A stretch of 64,000 nt of DNA from Pandoraea vervacti (GTDB lineage Bacteria > Pseudomonadota > Gammaproteobacteria > Burkholderiales > Burkholderiaceae): contig NZ_CP010897.2 in NCBI RefSeq assembly GCF_000934605.2, positions 3,782,001 to 3,846,000 of the forward strand, read 5' to 3'. The notes under the pieces are model-generated. The model searched no databases, was not told where the DNA came from, and saw only the letters and a list, made by a program, of their open reading frames with translations. Made by a program: the position numbers and the translations under genes. Each line of letters starts with the position of its first letter. Position 1 is the stretch's first letter. Positions 33,843 to 42,552 of the stretch are shown piece by piece.

Positions 33843-35213
33843 TCAGCGCTTGAATCCTGCCGCGCCGATCACCCTCACGTCCGAACCGCTCAGCGAATAG
33901 ACGATCCCTGCATTGTTCGCCGCCGCGCCGGTCAGCACGCCCTGCGTCGAGAACGTGCACGCACCGCCCGAACATGTGCCGCCCGTGACGTTCTGCGTCA
34001 TGGTGCTGAACGTCGCACGTGCGCCATCCGGCCCCACCGTCGTCGACCCGGCGCCGGTCACATACGTTCGTCCCGGCATCGCGATCGTCAGATTAGGCGT
34101 CACGTTGTACTGCGCATTCTGATAAGCGATACTCAGGGAACCCGACACCGTGCCCGTCGCGCCCGCGACCATATCGATGGCACTTGTCGCGCCAACGAGT
34201 GCGTAAGTCATCGTGCCTAACACCGGCAAGTTCGCATCCAATGTGGGTTTGCCCACGACGAATGGCATGCCCGCCAATCGCGTCGACAAGTCCATCGGCA
34301 CGCCGTGATCTGTCACCGTGCCCGCCGTCCAGCGGCCCCAGCCGAGATCGTCCAGCTTGCCAGCGTCGGTAACCGTCACCGCGGAGTTCACCACGAATGG
34401 CATCGCCCCGTTCGCAAACTTCGTCAGCGCGCTCTGCGAATCGAACGTCGCCGTGCCCGCGCCAAGGCTCGCAAGTCCGTCCGAGCCCCAATTCATGAAT
34501 GTGTAACCCGGTCCGCTTTGCAGCACGATGGGGGGCGGCAGCGTCGGCCCCGAGGGAAGTGACGGAACGATAGGCCCCGGGTCCCGCGCGCCGCCCGAGC
34601 CGCCCGAGCCGCCCGGCAATTGTGTTATCGGTGGCGCCACCAGGACCGGGGGCGGCGGGATGGTGTCGTTGTGCGCCGTCGGCGGCGAAAACGGCGACGG
34701 CGGCGGCGCGAACGCCAGCCCCGGATTCTGAGGCAAGATAATCGGCGGCGTCGTCGTTGGCGGAACGAAGCCGAACTGTCCGGCCGTAAAGCCGCGCGAG
34801 CCGGAGGAAGTCACGGCGATCGCACCCTCCAGCACAGAGACATAGAGCCCGGGCTGAACCCCCGGCGTTACGGGCCGCGCACCGTCACCGCCCCCCGCGC
34901 CGACGATCGGCGATGTCGGCCCAGCATAGCGGCTGGGATCGAACACGGTGGTTTGCGCGTTCACATGCGACACACATGCAATCATCGCCGTCGCCGCGAT
35001 GACGCGAAGCGAATTCGCGAGTCGCGTCCAATCCCGATTGGCAACGGCAGCCGAGCGGACATCGCATTGCGTGCATGCCGTACGCGGCGCGAACCTTGTC
35101 ATCGGTCGCGTGAACCCGATGTTCGACAGACAGCCATCGACCGACATCGCAGCCCGATGTCCACGCGGCGCACGACGTGTTTTAGCGGAAGTCATAGCGA
35201 GCGACGATTTCAT
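33843..35213 (-). CDS. probable type XI secretion cargo: FecR-tail / proline-rich linker / TbpB-like barrel protein
   Basis: A 456-residue exported protein, not assigned to a named family. Residues 64-87 are hydrophobic with a possible signal cleavage after HVNA, or a near-consensus lipobox MIAC at Cys80. Residues 123-151 (LYVSVLEGAIAV then FTAGQFGFVPP) look like the last part of a FecR domain; the rest of that domain is absent. Residues 152-230 are Pro/Gly-rich linker. The last 220 residues are beta-rich with LGWGRWTAGTV and end in GVLTGAAANNAGIVYSL and GAAGFKR, resembling the C-terminal barrel of TbpB-type Slam cargoes. ATG 35213 has CGGAG 5 nt upstream and overlaps the Slam-like gene end by 32 bp; ATG 35102 is an alternative giving a normal signal peptide. 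Confidence 0.65.
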   Translation of the reverse strand: MKSSLAMTSAKTRRAPRGHRAAMSVDGCLSNIGFTRPMTRFAPRTACTQCDVRSAAVANRDWTRLANSLRVIAATAMIACVSHVNAQTTVFDPSRYAGPTSPIVGAGGGDGARPVTPGVQPGLYVSVLEGAIAVTSSGSRGFTAGQFGFVPPTTTPPIILPQNPGLAFAPPPSPFSPPTAHNDTIPPPPVLVAPPITQLPGGSGGSGGARDPGPIVPSLPSGPTLPPPIVLQSGPGYTFMNWGSDGLASLGAGTATFDSQSALTKFANGAMPFVVNSAVTVTDAGKLDDLGWGRWTAGTVTDHGVPMDLSTRLAGMPFVVGKPTLDANLPVLGTMTYALVGATSAIDMVAGATGTVSGSLSIAYQNAQYNVTPNLTIAMPGRTYVTGAGSTTVGPDGARATFSTMTQNVTGGTCSGGACTFSTQGVLTGAAANNAGIVYSLSGSDVRVIGAAGFKR

Positions 35214-36555
35214 AAACACTCCGGTGATAGTCGTACAACGTCAGACTGGAACGATTTCGCGTGAAGCTGTATTGCGGCGTGATCGAGAGAGCTTTCGTGA
35301 CGAAGTAGGAGTAGCCCGCCCGCACATCGAGCTGGCGGTCACGCCGCTCCACCAGGAACATGCTGTCGAGCGTGTCGTAATCGCGCCGCTCGAAACTCAC
35401 GCTCGCGAACAGCACCTGATTGGGCATGACGCGCCACTCGCCACCGGTGCGTCCGCCCCAGAGATCGTTGCCGAACGCCGCCGCATTGCCGTCCTTGGGA
35501 CTTTCACGTCCGGCGTACATCGACGCAAAGACCACGGGTGCGCCATAAACCGTCGAGAAACCCTTGACCACCGAAGCCCCGCCGATCGCCCGGTTGACGT
35601 CGCGCACATTCGTGCCCATGTAGCGCAGCGGCGTGTATTGCCCGAACGCCGCTGCCTGAAGCCCATTGCCAAGATCCCTCGTCCATTGCGCCGAAAAACC
35701 GTTCAGATTGCGATAGCTCTCGGCGTCGAGCCACATGTGCTGATTGACGTACTGCACGCCGAAGTTGTTCGCGCCGGACAACCAGTTCGCGCCGAGCTGC
35801 AACGTATAGCTGCCCTGATCGAAAGCGCGAGCGTTGCCGCCATACCGACGAATGTCGACATCCGCGCCGCCCGAGACGACGAGATGGTCCGTCACCGCGT
35901 GACGCACGAGCACGCCACCGCTCACGTCCCCAAAGTTCGCCGGCGTGCCGCGCGCCGTGCCGTCGAGCACGAAGACGAGACCGCCCAGCGACGGAATGGC
36001 GATGGACGAATTGGTCGTGGCATTGTTGGCGTTCGTATCGCGTCCGAAATTGCCCTGGACATAACCCGTCACCGCCGTGCGTTCCCCGACCGGCACGTCG
36101 ATGGCATTCAGATAGGCCTGAATCACCGGCCTGACACCCTCCGGTACATCGCCGGACGCCACGCTCTCGAATTCTCGTCGCGCGTCCTCCCGCTGGCCCA
36201 GCACGAAATAGACGCGAGCGAGTTCGAGTCGCGCAGGCCCGTCCCCGGGGCGCTGCGCCACAGTTCGCTTCAACGCACGCTCGGCAACGTCGAGGTGACG
36301 CGTGTCGGCCGCCGCAATGCCGAGCAGGTAGTCGTACTCCGCATCCCCGGCCAGGCGCCCTTCCAGCGGCGCCAGCACCGCGTACGCTTCGTCCGGCGAT
36401 TTGGCCTGCATGAAGGCGCGGGCCTGCGTGATGGCAGGATCGCGGGTATTCGCGCCAGACGACGCCGGCGTGTCGGCAGCATGCGCGACCGACATCATGA
36501 CAACGGAAACCGCCGCCGCGACGATTGCGCGTCGGCCACTCGATAGCACAGACAT
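35182..36555 (-). CDS. surface lipoprotein assembly modifier (Slam/DUF560) outer-membrane protein, type XI secretion system
   Basis: A 457-residue outer-membrane protein. A signal peptide ends at about AHA26. Residues 36-155 hold TPR-like helical repeats (AFMQAKSPDEAYAVLAPLEGR, then VAQRPGDGPARLELARVYFVLGQREDARREFE). From about 165 to the end are alternating amphipathic strands such as GVLVRHAVTDHLVVSGGADVDIRRY, finishing in SVYEIVARYDFR. N-terminal TPR plus a 14-strand DUF560 barrel is the Slam architecture, which moves TbpB-like proteins across the outer membrane. The overlapping downstream gene encodes a candidate cargo. An 11-bp tandem duplication precedes the gene. No TonB-dependent receptor is adjacent. 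Confidence 0.8.
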   Translation of the reverse strand: MSVLSSGRRAIVAAAVSVVMMSVAHAADTPASSGANTRDPAITQARAFMQAKSPDEAYAVLAPLEGRLAGDAEYDYLLGIAAADTRHLDVAERALKRTVAQRPGDGPARLELARVYFVLGQREDARREFESVASGDVPEGVRPVIQAYLNAIDVPVGERTAVTGYVQGNFGRDTNANNATTNSSIAIPSLGGLVFVLDGTARGTPANFGDVSGGVLVRHAVTDHLVVSGGADVDIRRYGGNARAFDQGSYTLQLGANWLSGANNFGVQYVNQHMWLDAESYRNLNGFSAQWTRDLGNGLQAAAFGQYTPLRYMGTNVRDVNRAIGGASVVKGFSTVYGAPVVFASMYAGRESPKDGNAAAFGNDLWGGRTGGEWRVMPNQVLFASVSFERRDYDTLDSMFLVERRDRQLDVRAGYSYFVTKALSITPQYSFTRNRSSLTLYDYHRSVYEIVARYDFR

Positions 36556-36627
36556 TCAGTGAATCCCCGGTACGACGAAGCCTCCGGCATTGCCGGTAGC
36601 TTCTTGCTGGCTTGTTATTTGTTTTGC

Positions 36628-36649
36628 TTATTGCAACCTTATTGCAACC
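36628..36649. repeat. perfect 11-bp tandem duplication upstream of the Slam-like gene
   Basis: TTATTGCAACC occurs twice without a gap (36628-36638, 36639-36649), about 75-95 bp upstream of the Slam-like start. It may be a pair of protein-binding half-sites on one face of the helix. Confidence 0.85.
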
Positions 36650-37028
36650 GCATGGCCGAACCGCCGTCGCGCGTCTATCTCTTGTGCTTGCGACGCAATG
36701 GCGAACGTCCGGCGGCAGTCGGGGGGGGATGACTGCACCTGGGCATGAGATCGGCCGGGGCCGGTGCGTTGGGCGCCATTAGAGCGCAAGGCACAATCGC
36801 TGACAAGCGGGAAATCAGCCTGTTGGGTCGCGGATACAGGCGAGCGGCTTCCGACCAGCGTCAGGGACGCGCTGCGGAATTCATCGCCGGTTTTTCATAG
36901 ATTTTTGCTATCAATAAAAACAAGCCATCACAAAAACCGACGGCAAAGGCCTTCCGGGCCGCTGCCTGCCACCCACGCCCGCCCCGGCCTGCGGGGTTTT
37001 CGACGGCGTTATGGGGACTTCCGTGGCA

Positions 37029-37042
37029 GTCTTATATAAGAC
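37029..37042. promoter_or_regulatory. 14-bp perfect palindrome with embedded -10-like sequence upstream of icd
   Basis: GTCTTATATAAGAC is fully self-complementary and contains TATATA. It lies 145 bp upstream of the icd ATG, where a promoter would be expected, and is a strong candidate for an operator that overlaps the promoter. Confidence 0.5.
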
Positions 37043-37186
37043 CCAAGCATTCACATTACGAAAAGGCATTTCAGTTTTGCCCCCGACCCGTGTCACAATC
37101 GGAGAAATTCGTCATGGCTAGCGGACTGTCACCCCAGTCGGCGGCGTTCCCCCACCTTTTCCTGATTCTTGAATCCGAGACCAGCG

Positions 37187-39427
37187 ATGAGTACGCAGCA
37201 ACCCAGCATCATCTACACCCTGACCGACGAAGCCCCGCTTCTGGCCACCGGCTCTTTCCTTCCGATCATCCGCACCTTCACCGCTCCAGCGGGCGTGGCG
37301 ATCGAGACGAGCGACATTTCGGTCTCGGGCCGTATCCTCGGCGAATTCCCCGAATTCCTGACCGAAGAGCAGCGCGTGCCGGATAACCTCGCCGAACTGG
37401 GCCGCCTCACGCAGGACCCCAACACGAACATCATCAAGCTGCCGAACATCAGCGCATCGGTGTTCCAGCTCCAGAGCGCCATCAAGGAACTTCAGTCGAA
37501 GGGCTACAAGGTCCCGGACTATCCGGAAGATCCGAAGACCGACGAAGAGAAAGCCATTCAGAAGCGCTATTCGAAGTGCCTCGGCTCGGCCGTCAACCCG
37601 GTCCTGCGCGAAGGCAACTCGGACCGCCGCGCACCGCTCGCCGTCAAGAACTACGCCAAGAAGCACCCGCACAGCATGGGCGAGTGGAGCATGGCTTCGC
37701 GCACGCACGTCGCGCACATGAAGCATGGCGACTTCTACCACGGTGAAAAGTCGATGACGATCGACAAGGCCCGCGACGTCCGCATGGAACTCGTCACCAA
37801 CAGCGGCAAGACGATCGTGCTCAAGCCGAAGGTCTCGCTGCTCGACGGCGAAATCATCGACAGCATGTTCATGAGCAAGAAGGCGCTGTGCGAGTTCTAC
37901 GAAGAACAGATGGAAGACGCACGCAAGACCGGCGTCATGTTCTCGCTGCACGTGAAGGCCACCATGATGAAGGTCTCGCACCCGATCGTGTTCGGCCACG
38001 CTGTGAAGATCTTCTACAAGGAAGCCTTCGAAAAGCACGGCAAGCTGTTCGACGAACTCGGTGTGAACGTCAATAACGGTCTCGTGAACCTGTACGAGAA
38101 GATCGAAGCGCTGCCGAGCACGCAGCGCGAAGAGATCATCCGCGATCTGCACGCCTGCCACGAGCACCGTCCGGAACTCGCGATGGTCGACTCGGCCAAG
38201 GGCATCTCGAACCTGCACGCGCCGAACGACGTGATCGTCGACGCCTCGATGCCGGCCATGATCCGTATCGGCGGCAAGATGTGGGGCGCCGACGGCCGTC
38301 CGAAGGACACGAAGGCCGTGATCCCGGAAAGCACGTTCGCTCGCATCTATCAGGAAATCATCAACTTCTGCAAGACGAACGGCGCATTCGACCCGACCAC
38401 CATGGGTACGGTGCCGAACGTCGGCCTGATGGCGCAGAAGGCGGAAGAGTACGGCTCGCACGACAAGACGTTCGAGATTGCCGAAGACGGCGTGGCGAAC
38501 ATCGTCGACATCGCCACGGGTGAAGTGCTGCTCTCGCAGAACGTGGAAGCCGGCGACATCTGGCGTATGTGTCAGGTCAAGGACGCCCCGATCCGTGACT
38601 GGGTGAAGCTCGCCGTGAACCGCGTGCGCAACTCGGGCATGCCGGCCGTGTTCTGGCTCGACCCGTACCGTCCGCACGAAGCCGAACTGATCAAGAAGGT
38701 CGAAAAGTACCTGAAGGATTACGACACCACCGGTCTCGATATCCAGATCATGTCGCAAGTGCGCGCCATGCGTTACACGCTCGAGCGCGTGATCCGCGGC
38801 CTGGACACCATCTCGGTGACCGGCAACATTCTGCGCGACTACCTGACCGACCTGTTCCCGATCATGGAACTGGGCACCAGCGCCAAGATGCTCTCGATCG
38901 TGCCGCTCATGGCCGGTGGCGGCATGTACGAAACGGGCGCCGGCGGTTCGGCACCGAAGCATGTCAAGCAACTGGTGGAAGAGAACCACCTGCGCTGGGA
39001 CTCGCTGGGTGAATTCCTGGCGCTGGCCGTGTCGCTGGAAGACCTCGGCATCAAGACGGGCAACGAACGCGCCAAGATCCTCGCCAAGACGCTCGACGCT
39101 GCCACGGGCAAGCTGCTCGACAACAACAAGGGTCCGTCGCCGAAGACCGGCGAGCTGGACAACCGTGGCAGCCAGTTCTACCTGGCGATGTACTGGGCGC
39201 AGGAACTTGCCGAGCAGAAGGACGACGCCGAACTGGCCAAGGTCTTCGCCCCGCTCGCCAAGCAACTGACCGAGAACGAGAAGACCATCGTGGGCGAACT
39301 CGCCGACGTGCAGGGCAAGCCGACCGACATCGGTGGCTACTACAAGCCGGACTTCGCGAAGCTCGAACAAGTCATGCGCCCGAGCAAGACGTTCAACGCT
39401 GCGCTGGCAAGCGTCGCCAAGGCGTAA
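37187..39427 (+). CDS. icd: NADP-dependent isocitrate dehydrogenase, monomeric type
   Basis: Oxidatively decarboxylates isocitrate to 2-oxoglutarate with NADPH formation. The 746-residue length and opening IIYTLTDEAPLLATGSFLPI identify the monomeric IDH class, unrelated in size to the 45-kDa dimeric enzyme. The isocitrate-binding segment NPVLREGNSDRRAP (about 131-145) and the conserved WSMASRTHVAHM are present, as is FWLDPYRPHEAEL. ATG 37187 is used because the protein alignment begins there; an in-frame TTG six codons upstream is less likely. It converges with an MFS gene across a two-way terminator. Confidence 0.96.
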   Translation: MSTQQPSIIYTLTDEAPLLATGSFLPIIRTFTAPAGVAIETSDISVSGRILGEFPEFLTEEQRVPDNLAELGRLTQDPNTNIIKLPNISASVFQLQSAIKELQSKGYKVPDYPEDPKTDEEKAIQKRYSKCLGSAVNPVLREGNSDRRAPLAVKNYAKKHPHSMGEWSMASRTHVAHMKHGDFYHGEKSMTIDKARDVRMELVTNSGKTIVLKPKVSLLDGEIIDSMFMSKKALCEFYEEQMEDARKTGVMFSLHVKATMMKVSHPIVFGHAVKIFYKEAFEKHGKLFDELGVNVNNGLVNLYEKIEALPSTQREEIIRDLHACHEHRPELAMVDSAKGISNLHAPNDVIVDASMPAMIRIGGKMWGADGRPKDTKAVIPESTFARIYQEIINFCKTNGAFDPTTMGTVPNVGLMAQKAEEYGSHDKTFEIAEDGVANIVDIATGEVLLSQNVEAGDIWRMCQVKDAPIRDWVKLAVNRVRNSGMPAVFWLDPYRPHEAELIKKVEKYLKDYDTTGLDIQIMSQVRAMRYTLERVIRGLDTISVTGNILRDYLTDLFPIMELGTSAKMLSIVPLMAGGGMYETGAGGSAPKHVKQLVEENHLRWDSLGEFLALAVSLEDLGIKTGNERAKILAKTLDAATGKLLDNNKGPSPKTGELDNRGSQFYLAMYWAQELAEQKDDAELAKVFAPLAKQLTENEKTIVGELADVQGKPTDIGGYYKPDFAKLEQVMRPSKTFNAALASVAKA

Positions 39428-39472
39428 GTCGCCAGCCGACAGTCGCTGCAGCACGACGGGTAAGACGGCGCT

Positions 39473-39503
39473 GTCGGCGCAAGTCCGCAAGGACTGCGCC
39501 GAC
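39473..39503 (+). repeat. stem-loop downstream of icd
   Basis: GTCGGCGC-A-AGTCC (39473-39486) and GGACTGCGCCGAC (39491-39503) pair over 13 bp with one bulged A and a GCAA tetraloop. It has no T-run and precedes the true terminator by about 15 bp, so it may protect the icd mRNA 3' end. Confidence 0.7.
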
Positions 39504-39513
39504 GGTTGCCAAT

Positions 39514-39550
39514 AAAAAAGCGGGTCCATTTGCGTGGACCCGCTTTTTTT
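39514..39550. terminator. bidirectional terminator between icd and MFS gene
   Basis: Stem GCGGGTCC (39520-39527) / GGACCCGC (39536-39543), eight-base loop, A6 before and T7 after, so it works for both convergent genes. Confidence 0.92.
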
Positions 39551-39637
39551 GACTTCGCTTTACCGAAGTACCGCGTGCGGCGAAAGCCGCCGGGGGAAGT
39601 GCAGGCGACGCCGCCCTTCACCGCCCCTACGCAACGA

Positions 39638-40948
39638 TCAGCGATTGACCTGTTCCTTCGACTGCGTCAGCGCCAGCACGGCGCCCAGTGCCAGCGCGGC
39701 CGACACGCAGTACATGCCTGCGTTCGTGCTTTGCGTCACGTCCTTGAGCCAGCCGATCACGAACGGGCTGACGAAGCCCGCCAGGTTACCGATCGAGTTG
39801 ATCATGCCGATGGCCGCTGCAGCGGAACCGCCGACGAGCAGCGCGCTCGGGTACGTCCAGAACACCGGCATCGTCGCGAGCATGCCGGCCGTGCCGACCG
39901 ACAGGGCCACCATGGCGAGCGGCACATTGTTGCCCCACACCGTGCTCAGGTAGAGACCGACAGCGCCGGCGAACGACACCACGGCAAAGTGCCAGCGACG
40001 CTCACGCGTGCGGTCCGAGCTGCGCGCCACACCGATCATGCTGACGACGGCGCACGCGTAAGGAATGGCGGTCAGCAGACCGACGTCGAGCGCGCTCTTC
40101 ACGCCGCTGGCCTTGATGAGCGTCGGCAGGTAGAAGCCGATGCCGTAGAGACCCATCATGCAGCAGAAGTAGATCACGGCCATGAGCCACACGCGCCCGT
40201 TCGCGAACACCGACGCGACCGATTGCGGGGCCTTGCCCGCGCTGTCCTGCGCAATGTTGTGCTCAAGCACGGCTTTTTCGTCTTCCGTGAGCCACTTCGC
40301 CGCACGAATGCCGTTGGGCAGGTACATCAGCGTGATCACACCGAGGATGACCGACGGAATGGCTTCGATGAAGAACAGCCATTGCCATGCCTTCCAGCCG
40401 CCCACACCATTGAACGCTTGCAAAATCCAGCCCGAGAGCGGACCGCCGAACACGCCAGCGACCGGAATGCCGATCATGAACAGCGCGTTCATGCGGCCAC
40501 GGCGCTGCGCCGGGAACCAGTAGGTGAGATACAGCACGATGCCGGGGAAGAAGCCCGCTTCGGCCACACCGAGGAAGAAGCGCACGACGTAGAACTGCGT
40601 GGGCGTCGTCACGAACAGCGTCGCTGCCGAAAGGACGGCCCACGAGATCATGATGCGCGCGATCCAGCGGCGCGCACCGACCTTGTGCATGATGATGTTG
40701 CTCGGCACTTCGAAGAAGAAGTAGCCGATGAAGAAAATGCCGGCGCCCAGACCGTAGACGGTCTCGCTGAACTGGAGGTCGTTCAGCATTTGCAGCTTGG
40801 CGAAGCCGACATTCACGCGGTCCAGGTAGGCCGCGACATAACACAGGAAAAGGAACGGCAACAAACGCCAGGTCGCTTTTGCGTAGGCTTTCGCCTCGAT
40901 CTCGCGCGTTTGCGCGTTGGCTTTGACACCGCTAGCGATAGTACTCAT
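39638..40948 (-). CDS. MFS transporter, anion:cation symporter (ACS) family
   Basis: A 436-residue, 12-helix protein. After a polar 27-residue N-terminus comes LLPFLFLCYVAAYLDRVNVGFAKL, the first helix typical of ACS transporters (hexuronate, galactonate, phthalate, tartrate). GIFFIGYFFFEVPSNIIMHKVGARRWIARIM covers helix 2 and the following loop, and RFFLGVAEAGFFPGIVLYLTYWFP is the family signature. It probably imports an organic acid anion with protons; no catabolic gene is adjacent to reveal which. ATG 40948 has GGAGA close upstream. Confidence 0.9.
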   Translation of the reverse strand: MSTIASGVKANAQTREIEAKAYAKATWRLLPFLFLCYVAAYLDRVNVGFAKLQMLNDLQFSETVYGLGAGIFFIGYFFFEVPSNIIMHKVGARRWIARIMISWAVLSAATLFVTTPTQFYVVRFFLGVAEAGFFPGIVLYLTYWFPAQRRGRMNALFMIGIPVAGVFGGPLSGWILQAFNGVGGWKAWQWLFFIEAIPSVILGVITLMYLPNGIRAAKWLTEDEKAVLEHNIAQDSAGKAPQSVASVFANGRVWLMAVIYFCCMMGLYGIGFYLPTLIKASGVKSALDVGLLTAIPYACAVVSMIGVARSSDRTRERRWHFAVVSFAGAVGLYLSTVWGNNVPLAMVALSVGTAGMLATMPVFWTYPSALLVGGSAAAAIGMINSIGNLAGFVSPFVIGWLKDVTQSTNAGMYCVSAALALGAVLALTQSKEQVNR

Positions 40949-41349
40949 GGTCTCCACTTCGAACCTCGGCTGCCCAGCAGCCTGAATTGACTGCAACGCT
41001 GCACCCGGACCACTCGCACCGATCACGCTGCCTTACCTACTCGACCGCTCTGAAGACCTCACGATTCCCGTCGTACGAGAATCGATTTCGCGGGGCCCGG
41101 GGGCATTGTCTCCGGACGTCGCGACCGGCCCATCAGCCGTTTGCGACGTTTCTCACCCTGCCATCCCCTTCTGTGATTGGGAGGCCGAGCCGGATTGTAA
41201 ACCATAGGACACCTCCCGATATGGAACGCTTCCTCAATCTTTCAGCGTTTTCTTAAATCTAGATCGTCGGGAATGTCGTAAGGACGTGATGCCGTGGTAA
41301 TGCCGTGGGCAAATTGGCACGCAGCGACACCGTTGCTGCGCGCCAACAA
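40949..41349. other. intergenic region between two MFS genes
   Basis: 401 bp, no gene, no clear repeat. It should carry the promoter of the ACS-family transporter. A TACAAT-like hexamer near 41200 on the minus strand is the best -10 candidate, but I found no matching -35. Confidence 0.5.
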
Positions 41350-42552
41350 TCAGCGCTGCCGCGCGCGCAACGAGACCACCACCATGACCCCGATGACCGC
41401 TGCGATGGCGCCGCACAGGAACACGGCGCGGTAACCGAACGGGTTGGCGACGGCGCCCGCGAGCGGCCCGGTGGCGAGAATGGCGACGTCCTGAAACGCG
41501 GCGTATGTCCCCAGACTCGTGCCACGGCTCGCCGCCGGGGCGCGCTTGACCACTTCGATGCCCAGCGACGGGAAGATCAGCGACGCGCCCGCACCCGCCA
41601 ACGCCGTGCCGAGCAGCGCCAGCCACGCCACGGGCGCTTGCCAGACGATGAGCAAACCGATCGCCTCGACGGCGAGCGACGCCTGCGCCACACGCAGATT
41701 ACCGAGGCGCTCGGGCCAGCGTCCGCCGATGAGCCGCATCAGCACGAATGCCGCGCCGAAGGCAGACAACGCGATCGCTGCCCCGGTCCAGCGCGACGCT
41801 TCGAAGTACAACACGACGAACGCACCGACCACCGCAAAGCCAACGCCCTGCAACGCGAGCGCCAGGCCGGGCAGGAACACGATGCGCAGCACTTGCGAAT
41901 ACGGCAACGCGCCGCCCGCATGATGCGCGGGCGCGACACCGGGAATACGCGCGATGACAGCCCAGCCGGCCAGCGGCAGCAAGCAGATGGCGATGGCGAC
42001 GCCCACGAGTGTCGTCGATCCATATAACGCCAGTCCGAGCGGCGCACCGACCGCAAACCCGCCAAAGACGGCGGCACCGGTCCATGACATCACTCGCCCC
42101 GATTGCGGTGCGCCGAGACTGCCGATGGCCCACGTGAGCGTGCCCGTGATGACCAGACTCTCGCCCACGCCCAGCAGCAAACGCGCCGCTGTCAACGTGG
42201 CCAGGCGCGGCGCCGGCGCAATCGACAACAGACTCGTAGCGAGCAGCGCAAGGCCGGACAGCGCGACGAATGACAGACCGCGCATCAGCGCAATGCGTGC
42301 GCCACGCTGGTCGGCCGTGCGGCCCGCGAACTTGCGGGTGAGCACCGTGGCGAGCGACTGCACGCCCACGGCAAAACCGACGATGACGTTGTGATAACCC
42401 AGCGTGTTATGCACGAAGAGCGGCACGACGGATAGCGACATGCCGATCGTCAGGCACGCGAGAAAAACGTTTAACGAAAAGCGCAGGAGCAACGCCGTGG
42501 CGTTGGCGGGCGCGGCGGCCGTCGGATGGGCCGATGCAGCGGTGGACGACAT
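41350..42552 (-). CDS. MFS transporter, YhhS-like (first paralog)
   Basis: A 400-residue, 12-helix transporter. Helix 1 ends in TIGMSLSVVPLFVHNTLGYHNVIVGFAVG, followed by loop motif RKFAGRTADQRGAR. ARLLLGVGESLVITGTLTWAIG is typical of the YhhS/arabinose-efflux group, as is SLIFPSLGIEVVKRAPAASRGTSLGTYAAFQD. ATG 42552 is preferred (TTGGAG 8 nt upstream). Substrate unknown; relatives confer resistance to herbicides or dyes or export sugars. A second, clearly related gene lies at 51830-53086. Confidence 0.87.
   Translation of the reverse strand: MSSTAASAHPTAAAPANATALLLRFSLNVFLACLTIGMSLSVVPLFVHNTLGYHNVIVGFAVGVQSLATVLTRKFAGRTADQRGARIALMRGLSFVALSGLALLATSLLSIAPAPRLATLTAARLLLGVGESLVITGTLTWAIGSLGAPQSGRVMSWTGAAVFGGFAVGAPLGLALYGSTTLVGVAIAICLLPLAGWAVIARIPGVAPAHHAGGALPYSQVLRIVFLPGLALALQGVGFAVVGAFVVLYFEASRWTGAAIALSAFGAAFVLMRLIGGRWPERLGNLRVAQASLAVEAIGLLIVWQAPVAWLALLGTALAGAGASLIFPSLGIEVVKRAPAASRGTSLGTYAAFQDVAILATGPLAGAVANPFGYRAVFLCGAIAAVIGVMVVVSLRARQR

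Larger units (their letters stand above)
36556..37186. other. long divergent intergenic region between the Slam-like gene and icd
   Basis: 631 bp without a convincing gene. It contains a perfect palindrome CCGGCA-T-TGCCGG (36584-36596), the 11-bp duplication at 36628-36649, a G8 run near 36721, an ATAG-N7-CTAT element at 36897-36911, an AT-rich stretch around 36895-36940, and the 14-bp palindrome upstream of icd. Confidence 0.65.

Noticed and set aside
33667..33900. Short open frame covering tRNA-Val
   Set aside because: It translates the tRNA and terminator; no ribosome-binding site and no similarity.
35182..35213. Frameshift or gene fusion between the Slam-like gene and its neighbour
   Set aside because: Each gene has its own start, signal sequence and complete end; the 32-bp overlap is in different frames and fits translational coupling.
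33674..36555. Genomic island inserted at tRNA-Val carrying the secretion pair
   Set aside because: No integrase, no repeat of the tRNA 3' end found downstream, and base composition is not clearly different.
36764..37039. A 91-codon open frame between the Slam-like gene and icd
   Set aside because: Mixed codon use, no ribosome-binding site, and it crosses palindromic regulatory sequence.
37118..39529. An 803-codon open frame on the minus strand opposite icd
   Set aside because: Antisense shadow of the isocitrate dehydrogenase gene; it also runs through the terminator and has no recognisable domain.
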